Made by a program: the position numbers and the translations under genes. A model generated the notes under the pieces. It was not told the origin of the DNA. It searched no databases and saw nothing but the letters and a program-made list of their open reading frames with translations. 7,464 bases of DNA, taken from positions 1 to 7,464 of the forward strand of contig JAYQPE010000019.1 of assembly GCA_038145175.1 (NCBI GenBank), in the 5' to 3' direction. This DNA comes from ATZT02 sp038145175 (GTDB lineage Bacteria > Actinomycetota > Actinomycetes > S36-B12 > UBA5976). Positions 1 through 5,831 of this stretch are shown here, in pieces; position 1 is the first letter of the stretch; each line of letters starts with the position of its first letter.

Positions 1-224
1 CCCCGCAACTTATGGGCATTTTTCATAACAGAAATTATTGAATTTTGAATAACGTCTTCTGCATCTTCATCATTTTTTGTGATTCGATATGCCACACTTT
101 TCATTTTTGATTTATGTCTTAAAAATATTTCAGATAAAGCTTCTTTTTCGCCATTTATATATAAATTCAACAACGTTTTATCATCTAATTCACAATAATT
201 GTTTTTTAATAAAAGTGTGCTCAC
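1..224 (-). CDS. sigM: ECF RNA polymerase sigma factor, SigM-like (5' part only, cut by window edge)
   Basis: The reverse strand reads as 74 complete codons from a GTG at 224-222, still open at base 1, so only the N-terminal part is visible. The protein begins VSTLLLKNNYCELDDKTLL. Residues about 14-37 (DDKTLLNLYINGEKEALSEI) and 45-75 (AYRITKNDEDAEDVIQNSII, then VMKNAHKLRG) match sigma-70 region 2 of ECF factors: the D-x-x-LL-x-x-Y-x-x-G start, the R-H pair, and the D-x-E-D-x-x-Q acidic helix that binds core polymerase and melts the -10. Region 4 lies outside the window. An in-frame TAG at 230-228 leaves the GTG as the only likely start, and no Shine-Dalgarno sequence precedes it. It follows murJ by 17 bases, the same order as Rv3910-Rv3911 of M. 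tuberculosis, which supports the SigM assignment. Any anti-sigma partner would lie off the left edge. ECF family is near certain; the SigM subtype rests mainly on context. Confidence 0.85.
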   Translation of the reverse strand, partial: MSTLLLKNNYCELDDKTLLNLYINGEKEALSEIFLRHKSKMKSVAYRITKNDEDAEDVIQNSIISVMKNAHKLR

Positions 225-230
225 ACACTA

Positions 231-236
231 AAAATA
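231..236 (-). promoter_or_regulatory. Candidate -10 element for a leaderless sigM transcript
   Basis: On the reverse strand TATTTT lies 6 bases before the sigM GTG; an overlapping TATATT (238-233) lies 8 bases before it. No ribosome-binding site is present in the 17-base murJ-sigM gap. This resembles the TANNNT-to-start spacing seen at three other genes in this window, so sigM may have its own start point as well as read-through from murJ. The gap is all A/T here, so a chance match is likely, and confidence is low. Confidence 0.3.
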
Positions 237-240
237 TAAA

Positions 241-1836
241 TTATTTAATTAATTTACTAGCGTAATTTGTAATTAATTTAATTTTAAAAATAAAACTCAA
301 CACAAAATAAATAATTGACCCAGAAATGCCCCAAATAATAATTTGCAGTAAAGAAGAAATAGTGGATTCAGAATCAAAAACTGACAAAGTCGATCCAATA
401 AAATAAAGCGAAATTAACACAATGAAACTTGCTGCAAAAGGCTTAAAAACCTCTTTGACTAAGGCAGCAGATTTTAAATTTAAACCTTTTTTATTTAAAA
501 ACATCCATAAAATAGGAGTCGTTATTAGATATGAAGCCACATATCCAATCACAAGTCCTGCAACTTTAAATTCTTCAGTCAAAGTATTAAAGAAATAAAC
601 TGCGGCAAATAAATTAATAAAATTCAAAATAATGTTAATGAAAAATGGGGTTTTAGTATCTTCCATGGCATAAAAACCTCTTAATAGAAGATAAAACAAT
701 GAAAATGGGACTAGTCCAATTACAAAAATACTTAATAAAAATCCAGTACTTCTGGCTTCAGTAATTGTGGCAGCACCTCTAGCAAAAAGTAATTGCGCTA
801 AAGGTTGGCCTATAAAAAACATAATTACAGAAATTGGTAACAATAAAGTAATAAGTGAAATTGTGGCTTGATTTATAGAGTTAGATAATTTGTTTATTTG
901 CACACTATTTGCAAGATCACTAAATTTAGGCAGTAGTGCAGTGACTATAGAAACAGCAATGACAGAATGCGGCAAAATAAAAGTTAAGAACGCATTTTGA
1001 TATGAAGTAAAACCAATACTATTTTCCAAACTATTTGCACCCGCTGCTAAACGGGTTATAAATGCATAAGTTATTTGATTAACGATGACATAACCTATAG
1101 TCCAAAAAGCAAGATGTCCTGCAGTAGTTAATCCTGCATTTTTAAATTTAAAATTAAATGAGAATTTATATTTAATAAGTCTTAAAGCAGGAATTAAACT
1201 TAGTGCTTGAAACATCACACCTAAAGTGGTTCCTACTCCTAAAAGTGTCATTTCTTCAGAAGTATAAGTGGAATTTTCTTGTAAATTATCGTGAGCTACA
1301 TAAATAAATAAGAGTGCTGTGGAAATCATTACTAAGTTATTTAAAATTGGGGCAAACATTGGTAATGCAAAATGATCTTTAGAATTTAATACCTGTTGTA
1401 ACACGGTATACAGTCCATAAAAAAATATCTGGGGAAGTAAAAGACGTGCAAAAAAGATTGATTGATTTAAAGTCTCATCACTCCAATTATTAGGTGCATA
1501 AATTTTTACAATTAAAGGCGCTAAAATTACTGCAATAACTGTTAATGAAAAAAGTAGTAAGCCAACTAAAGTTAATAATTTATTTGTGTAAGACACTCCA
1601 CCATCTGCATCATTTTTCATATGCCTTACAAGTTGTGGAACAAAAACACTATTAATAGCTCCACCTACAACAACAACATAAACAATTGTTGGTAATGAGT
1701 TTGCAATTGAATAAGCGTCTGCAAATGTGCCAAAACCAATTGCAGCAATTACAGCAATTGATCTAAAAACTCCCGTAATTCTTGAAGAAATTGTGCCAAG
1801 GGCCATCCAAGTACTGGCTTTTGCAACTGAACTCAT
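241..1836 (-). CDS. murJ: MurJ/MviN lipid II flippase, integral membrane protein
   Basis: A 531-residue, highly hydrophobic MATE/MOP-superfamily protein expected to span the membrane about 14 times and flip lipid II to the outer face for peptidoglycan synthesis. The N-terminus has the family signature: SSRITGVFR at 17-25 (R19 and R25 align with the essential R18 and R24 of E. coli MurJ), FADAY at 38-42 (D40 aligning with D39), and LP...GGAINSVFVPQLVRH. A second MurJ-like block, ending SVIAVSIVTALLPKFS, lies mid-protein. The arginines equivalent to E. coli R52 and R270 appear absent; from memory, actinobacterial MurJ commonly has VYELLxGG in place of the first. The protein stops soon after its last membrane segments (KLITNYASKLIK) and lacks the long cytoplasmic pseudokinase extension of mycobacterial MviN. 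Its ATG overlaps the TGA of the upstream DUF6049 gene (ATGA), implying coupled translation. The flippase assignment is firm. Confidence 0.95.
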   Translation of the reverse strand: MSSVAKASTWMALGTISSRITGVFRSIAVIAAIGFGTFADAYSIANSLPTIVYVVVVGGAINSVFVPQLVRHMKNDADGGVSYTNKLLTLVGLLLFSLTVIAVILAPLIVKIYAPNNWSDETLNQSIFFARLLLPQIFFYGLYTVLQQVLNSKDHFALPMFAPILNNLVMISTALLFIYVAHDNLQENSTYTSEEMTLLGVGTTLGVMFQALSLIPALRLIKYKFSFNFKFKNAGLTTAGHLAFWTIGYVIVNQITYAFITRLAAGANSLENSIGFTSYQNAFLTFILPHSVIAVSIVTALLPKFSDLANSVQINKLSNSINQATISLITLLLPISVIMFFIGQPLAQLLFARGAATITEARSTGFLLSIFVIGLVPFSLFYLLLRGFYAMEDTKTPFFINIILNFINLFAAVYFFNTLTEEFKVAGLVIGYVASYLITTPILWMFLNKKGLNLKSAALVKEVFKPFAASFIVLISLYFIGSTLSVFDSESTISSLLQIIIWGISGSIIYFVLSFIFKIKLITNYASKLIK

Positions 1837-3851
1837 GACTTGTCCCTGTTTCTAATTCTTCTAATAATTGAGAGCAGTGATAACAATAAAAGTGCAGCAA
1901 ATGCAAAACCAGTTACATAAGTTGCAACTGTGCTGTATGCAGCAGAACGAACAGAGATAATTTTTGGTTCTCCGTATTTAAATCCATCTCTTGTAAACAG
2001 TTGCACTGTTACATCAACTGAACTAGTTCCTGTCACTGAGGCATTTAAACTTAAACTAAATTTAGAGTTTGCCTCAACAGTTATTGGTTCAATTTCATCC
2101 GCTTTAAATCTAAATTCAGGATTTCCTGTTGCTGTTAATTTAACTATGACTGGTTCAGAAAAATCATTAGCAATTGTGATTGGAATTGGACCTTTATCAC
2201 TAGGCAAAACCACTGAATTACCAGCCAAAATTCTTACATTATCTCTACTTTTTTGAAGTGTTTGATTTATATCATTTATAAAATCTCTTGCCTGACTTGG
2301 TGCATTTTGCCAATATTGAGAACCTGCTCTTAATATTGCTGTGGCAAATTCTTCATTAATCACACCAGGTTGAGAAAATAATCCAGTTAATTGTGCAAGT
2401 AAAGATTGACCTCTTTTTAATCTAGTCATCTGGTCATTACTTAATTCTTGATTTCTAGATTCTTGAGTATCTAAAAAGTCATCTCGTTGAACCGTGGAAA
2501 CATTTTTTAATAAAACTTGCCAAGCTTCACTTCTAATAACCCAAGGAGCTCTTAATAATCCTTCAGCAAAAACAAACGCACCTTCACTGGTTGGTTCCCA
2601 ATAAGTTGGGGGAGAGACAAAAATGTTTCGTTCAGAATTTGGTAATTGTAAAGCAATTAGTAACGTGTCACTCAATAATCTTTGTCTTTGCAAACTTGTT
2701 TGTGCTGCATTTTCAACGGTATTTGTAGCTAATTTTGAAAGAAGTGAATCAAGGAGAAAAACTTTTACACGTCCATTTGGAGTTTCAACTGTTGTTGTTC
2801 CAGATGGAGTGAAGTTAGTTCCTGCAACAGCAGGTAATGCAGTATCAGGTAAAACTACAACATTTGTACCTAAAGAATTTGCTTTTCCTATAACAGTTTT
2901 ATTCACTGGAAAAGTATCTTGAAATAAAACTGTTCCTCCAACTGTAAAACCTAATCTATTTTCAGTTATTAATTTTGCAATAGTTACAGATTGTTCAAAG
3001 GCACTATTTGCTTTTTGTCTATTCATTGAGGCAAGATCAGCATTTGCATAAGTAAGTGAATATCTTTCATTTGCTGCAACTGCTGTTCTTAACTCGTTAA
3101 ACCATGTTCCAACTTCATTTGGATAAATGCCATTAATGTTTTCTTCACTAGTTTTAACTAAATAACCTTTGGAAGCTTTTTCTGCTAAATCTAATAAGTT
3201 TGGATCAAGTAACCAAACAACAGAATTACTTCTTCCTGCATTCAAAAGATTTCTTAATCTTCCATTTCCCGTCATGGAATTTGGAACAGTTTCATCCAAT
3301 AAAATTCCATTTCCATCTCTTAAAGGTGGACTTGAAATTGGCCAGAACACCGTCATCCCGATTGGATTAACAGAATTTCTATCGGGTAAATATGGAACAA
3401 CTGTGAAATTAGATCCTAAACTTTCATTATTTTGAAGAACTTCAAAACCTATTAAATAAGCACCAGGACCTTTAGCAAATAATTGACCAGCATTAATTCC
3501 AATAGAAAATGAATCACTTGCACCTGGATTTAAATCTCTAGTTTGATAAATCTGTCCTCTTGGAATCAACTTTTCAGGATTAGCGTTATTGAAAGATTGG
3601 TTCAATTCAACTCGAGAAGTTATTGGATCAGAAAGTAAAAGTCTTAAAGATAGTCCAGTTAAAGTTGCCGAAGTTTTATTTCTTATGGTTCCTGCAAGTC
3701 TTAAAGTATCTGTTGGAAGTGGGGTGAATGGATCAACTATCTCAATTTGAACTTCCACAGTATTTGGCGCAGCTGAAGCTGGTGCTTGAAGAATTGAGAA
3801 GAAAAGTAAGAGAAAAGAGAAAGAAACTATTACTTTTTTTATATTTCCCAC
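1833..3851 (-). CDS. DUF6049 family secreted, membrane-anchored protein of unknown function
   Basis: A 672-residue protein built for export. It has a signal peptide at about 1-27 (KK, then a VIVSFSFLLLFFSIL core, then an APASA-AP cleavage site), a long extracytoplasmic part, one C-terminal transmembrane helix at about 645-663 (YVTGFAFAALLLLSLLSII) and a short basic cytoplasmic tail (RRIRNRDKS). Residues about 30-155 look like a beta-rich Ig-like domain. A block at about 168-217 (VFWPISSPPLRDGNGILLDE, GRLRNLL, VVWLLDPNLLD) is the part I recognise as conserved in actinobacterial DUF6049 proteins, and 555-640 looks like a second beta-sandwich. The alternating middle region could be a barrel-like domain, but that is a guess. 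It sits directly upstream of murJ, overlapping it by 4 bases, as Rv3909 precedes mviN in M. tuberculosis; a cell-wall role is inferred from this. The GTG start is the only one possible: no ATG, GTG or TTG lies between it and the in-frame TGA at 3893-3891. Biochemical function is unknown. Confidence 0.85.
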   Translation of the reverse strand: MGNIKKVIVSFSFLLLFFSILQAPASAAPNTVEVQIEIVDPFTPLPTDTLRLAGTIRNKTSATLTGLSLRLLLSDPITSRVELNQSFNNANPEKLIPRGQIYQTRDLNPGASDSFSIGINAGQLFAKGPGAYLIGFEVLQNNESLGSNFTVVPYLPDRNSVNPIGMTVFWPISSPPLRDGNGILLDETVPNSMTGNGRLRNLLNAGRSNSVVWLLDPNLLDLAEKASKGYLVKTSEENINGIYPNEVGTWFNELRTAVAANERYSLTYANADLASMNRQKANSAFEQSVTIAKLITENRLGFTVGGTVLFQDTFPVNKTVIGKANSLGTNVVVLPDTALPAVAGTNFTPSGTTTVETPNGRVKVFLLDSLLSKLATNTVENAAQTSLQRQRLLSDTLLIALQLPNSERNIFVSPPTYWEPTSEGAFVFAEGLLRAPWVIRSEAWQVLLKNVSTVQRDDFLDTQESRNQELSNDQMTRLKRGQSLLAQLTGLFSQPGVINEEFATAILRAGSQYWQNAPSQARDFINDINQTLQKSRDNVRILAGNSVVLPSDKGPIPITIANDFSEPVIVKLTATGNPEFRFKADEIEPITVEANSKFSLSLNASVTGTSSVDVTVQLFTRDGFKYGEPKIISVRSAAYSTVATYVTGFAFAALLLLSLLSIIRRIRNRDKS
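1843..1847 (-). promoter_or_regulatory. Shine-Dalgarno site of murJ
   Basis: The reverse strand reads AGGGA six bases before the murJ ATG, inside the last codons of the DUF6049 gene. It supports this start and re-initiation at the ATGA overlap. It is the only good purine-rich ribosome-binding site I see in the window; the operon-first genes have none, which makes the contrast informative. Confidence 0.6.
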
Positions 3852-3858
3852 ATCTTGA

Positions 3859-3864
3859 AGAATA
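3859..3864 (-). promoter_or_regulatory. Predicted -10 element of the DUF6049-murJ-sigM operon (leaderless)
   Basis: The reverse strand reads TATTCT, then exactly seven bases (TCAAGAT), then the GTG start. With the usual distance from -10 to the transcription start, the mRNA would begin at or within a base of the GTG, giving a leaderless message. No Shine-Dalgarno sequence is present. No convincing -35 lies 16-18 bases upstream; the 17-base spacer is followed by CTCAAA. Confidence 0.5.
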
Positions 3865-3869
3865 GGTGA

Positions 3870-3877
3870 CGCGCGCG
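3870..3877. repeat. (CG)4 tract in the divergent spacer
   Basis: Eight bases of perfect alternating CGCGCGCG lie between the two divergent promoters, within the presumed -10/-35 spacer of the DUF6049 promoter. Such a tract is conspicuous in DNA this AT-rich and is self-complementary. It may have structural or binding significance, or none; only its presence is seen. Confidence 0.4.
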
Positions 3878-3904
3878 AATCTTTGAGGCATCACTACTGG
3901 AATA

Positions 3905-3930
3905 ACGCTTGGTTCTAGGCTTTCAAGCGT
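3905..3930. repeat. Inverted repeat around the cca promoter and start (possible operator)
   Basis: ACGCTTG (3905-3911) and CAAGCGT (3924-3930) are perfect 7-bp inverted arms around a 12-base centre that holds the candidate -10 TAGGCT. The right arm enters the GTG start codon. A dimeric regulator bound here would cover the promoter. A rough count of possible arm pairs in a 77-bp spacer suggests about a one in ten chance of a 7-bp match, so this is a candidate only. Confidence 0.3.
3916..3921 (+). promoter_or_regulatory. Predicted -10 element of cca (leaderless)
   Basis: TAGGCT is followed by exactly seven bases (TTCAAGC) and the GTG start of cca, the same geometry as the divergent DUF6049 promoter. 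Transcription would start at or beside the GTG. There is no Shine-Dalgarno sequence and no clear -35. TTCAAG also occurs just before the DUF6049 start, one base offset, so the two promoters share this initiator-region sequence. Confidence 0.45.
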
Positions 3931-5371
3931 GAACAATATTGGTAATAATTCATCAGCCACAAATCGGATTCTTCAGGCTTTGGGTGAAACTAAAGACTTA
4001 CTTATTGAAGTAGGAAAGTTATTTGAAAAATCAGGTTTTGAAATTTCCTTAGTCGGTGGCCCTGTGAGAGATGCCATTTTAGGAAAAAGTGTAAAAGATT
4101 TAGATTTAACCACAAATGCAAAACCTGATGAAATCCAAAAAGTATTAAAAAATTGGGCAGAAGATATTTGGGATGTTGGAATTAAATTTGGAACAGTTGG
4201 AGCTAGAAAAAAAGATTTTATTTTTGAAATCACCACATACAGAACAGAACAATATGAAGATACCTCTAGAAAACCTAGTGTGGAATTTGGGAAAACTTTA
4301 GAAGAAGATTTAGCTAGAAGAGATTTCACAATTAATGCGATGGCATTAAAATTACCAAATTTTGAATTAGTTGATATTTATAATGGTTTAAGTGATTTAA
4401 ATAGTAAAACTTTAAGAACTCCACTAGATCCAGAAATTTCTTTTTCAGAAGATCCATTAAGAATGTTAAGAGCAGCCAGATTTATTTCTAAACTTGAGTT
4501 AATTCCAGAAGAAAAATTAGTTCAAGTGATGAAAAAATTAGCTGATCGAATAAATATTGTCTCCATGGAAAGAATAAATGACGAATTTAATAAATTACTT
4601 TTAACCAACAAACCCAGAGTTGGAATTGAACTACTAGTTGAAACAGAACTTGCAAAACATTTCTTACCAGAATTACCTGCATTAAAACTAGAAATTGACG
4701 AACATCATCACCACAAAGATGTTTACCAACATAGTTTAACCGTGTTAGATCAAGTAATTGATTTAGAAAAAAATCATGAACCAACATTTGAGCCTGATTT
4801 AGTATTAAGACTTTCCGCACTTTTGCATGACATTGGTAAACCTAAGACAAGAAAATTCGAAGGTAAAGGAAGAGTTTCATTTCATCATCACGAAGTTGTG
4901 GGCGCTCGACTAGCTAAGAAAAGATTAGAAAAATTAAGGTATTCAAATGAAATAATTGAAAAAGTTGTTTTATTAATCGAATTACATTTGCGTTTTCATG
5001 GATACGGAGAAGGAAAATGGACAGATTCTGCAGTTAGAAGATATGTCAGAGATGCAAATGATCAATTAGTAAGACTTCATAAATTAACAAGAGCTGATTG
5101 CACCACAAGAAATGCCATGAAAGCAGAAAAATTAAGAAAAGCATATGACGATCTAGAAGCAAGAATTGTGGAGTTATCTAAAGAAGAAGAATTAAAGAGT
5201 ATGCGTCCAGAACTAGATGGACAACAAATTATGGAAATTCTTAACATTAAACCAGGACCAGTCGTGGGTAAGGCATATCAATTTCTGCTTGATTTAAGAC
5301 TTGATCAAGGAATAGTAGGTCCTGAGAAAGCAAAAGAAGAATTAATTAAGTGGTGGGCACAAAATAAGTAG
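3929..5371 (+). CDS. cca: CCA tRNA nucleotidyltransferase, class II, with HD domain
   Basis: A 480-residue cytoplasmic enzyme that adds or repairs the 3'-CCA of tRNAs from CTP and ATP; actinobacterial copies are often named pcnA, as poly(A) polymerase. The class II head comes first: LVGGPVRD (41-48), the catalytic metal ligands in DLDLTT (D57, D59), EITTYR (100-105), RRDFTINAMA (130-139) for nucleotide specificity, and EDPLRMLRAARF (174-185). A C-terminal HD hydrolase-type domain follows: YQHSLTVLDQ (H268), LLHDIGKPKTR (H300, D301) and the histidine run H319-H321 before EVVGARLAK. An HHHH run (259-262) starts this half. Length is normal for the actinobacterial family. The GTG is the only likely start: the frame is open back to a TGA at 3884-3886 without another ATG, GTG or TTG. 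It diverges from the DUF6049 operon across 77 bp and is followed 19 bases later by the DUF5318 gene. A true poly(A) polymerase is less likely given the complete CCA motifs. Confidence 0.93.
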   Translation: MNNIGNNSSATNRILQALGETKDLLIEVGKLFEKSGFEISLVGGPVRDAILGKSVKDLDLTTNAKPDEIQKVLKNWAEDIWDVGIKFGTVGARKKDFIFEITTYRTEQYEDTSRKPSVEFGKTLEEDLARRDFTINAMALKLPNFELVDIYNGLSDLNSKTLRTPLDPEISFSEDPLRMLRAARFISKLELIPEEKLVQVMKKLADRINIVSMERINDEFNKLLLTNKPRVGIELLVETELAKHFLPELPALKLEIDEHHHHKDVYQHSLTVLDQVIDLEKNHEPTFEPDLVLRLSALLHDIGKPKTRKFEGKGRVSFHHHEVVGARLAKKRLEKLRYSNEIIEKVVLLIELHLRFHGYGEGKWTDSAVRRYVRDANDQLVRLHKLTRADCTTRNAMKAEKLRKAYDDLEARIVELSKEEELKSMRPELDGQQIMEILNIKPGPVVGKAYQFLLDLRLDQGIVGPEKAKEELIKWWAQNK

Positions 5372-5377
5372 TTGAAT

Positions 5378-5383
5378 TAGAAT
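5378..5383 (+). promoter_or_regulatory. Predicted -10 element of the DUF5318-PBP pair (leaderless)
   Basis: TAGAAT lies in the 19-base gap after the cca stop and is followed by exactly seven bases (ATGTTGC) before the ATG of the DUF5318 gene, the third case of this spacing in the window. No Shine-Dalgarno sequence is seen. The pair could be transcribed from here as well as by read-through from cca; no terminator-like hairpin is visible in the gap. A clear -35 is lacking. Confidence 0.45.
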
Positions 5384-5390
5384 ATGTTGC

Positions 5391-5828
5391 ATGACTGCAG
5401 TATTTGAATCAGAAATTCTAGATCCCTCAATTCCTCGTGAAGTAATTAATTATTCTTTGCAAAGAAGAGCTTCTGTAGAAGATTTAAAAAGTGGTCGAGT
5501 TTTGAAATCTGATTTATGTGATGCAGATACTTATTTAAAAAGAGCAGCAAGATTTCATGGAGTAAAAACAAATAGAACTTGCCCTATTTGTGAAATTGTT
5601 GACTTAGTAGAAATTTCTTACGTGTTTGGTAAGGAACTTGGACCGTTTTCTGGTCGTATTAAATCTCCTCATGATTTATTAAAAATGAGTAAAGAACATG
5701 GTCAAATCAAGGTTTTTGTGGTGGAAATATGTCAAGGTTGTAGTTGGAATCATGTTTATAGTTCCTACGTTTTAGGTGATGGCAGAGCCAGAAGACCTTT
5801 ACGAAAACCTGCAGATTGGTTGGATTAA
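5391..5828 (+). CDS. DUF5318 family protein, small zinc-ribbon-like protein of unknown function
   Basis: A 145-residue soluble protein with no signal peptide or membrane segment. The N-terminal part has the VINYSLQRRASVEDLKSGR (18-36) motif I associate with actinobacterial DUF5318 proteins. Two CxxC knuckles, C64-P-I-C67 and C114-Q-G-C117, about 46 residues apart, form a probable four-cysteine zinc ribbon; the second is followed by SWNHV. The C-terminus is basic and Arg/Pro-rich (RARRPLRKPADWLD). The class A PBP gene follows immediately, as Rv0049 precedes ponA1 (Rv0050) in M. tuberculosis, so a role linked to peptidoglycan synthesis or its control is inferred; no activity is known to me. The ATG at 5391 fits the usual N-terminus and the leaderless promoter spacing. 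The stop is a tandem TAATAA. Confidence 0.85.
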   Translation: MTAVFESEILDPSIPREVINYSLQRRASVEDLKSGRVLKSDLCDADTYLKRAARFHGVKTNRTCPICEIVDLVEISYVFGKELGPFSGRIKSPHDLLKMSKEHGQIKVFVVEICQGCSWNHVYSSYVLGDGRARRPLRKPADWLD

Positions 5829-5831
5829 TAA

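Noticed and set aside
1930..3435. Three plus-strand frames (1930-2256, 2623-2922, 3169-3435) inside the DUF6049 gene
   Set aside because: They are antisense shadows of a long, well-supported gene, with low-complexity translations and no recognisable domain.
3742..3960. Reverse-strand reading frame of 72 codons crossing the divergent spacer
   Set aside because: It overlaps the DUF6049 signal-peptide region and the cca start in other frames, matches no family I know, and both overlapped genes have clear motifs and constrained starts.
4703..4714. Four consecutive histidines in the CCA enzyme, resembling an engineered His-tag
   Set aside because: They lie at residues 259-262, internal to the protein and just before the HD-domain helix, where His-rich metal-site sequence is natural; nothing else suggests vector sequence.
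3973..4820. Two reverse-strand frames (3973-4329, 4587-4820) inside cca
   Set aside because: They are antisense to strongly conserved catalytic motifs of the CCA enzyme and have no motif of their own.
5372..5390. Possible terminator between cca and the DUF5318 gene
   Set aside because: The 19-base gap has no hairpin with a T tract; it is better explained by a -10 element.
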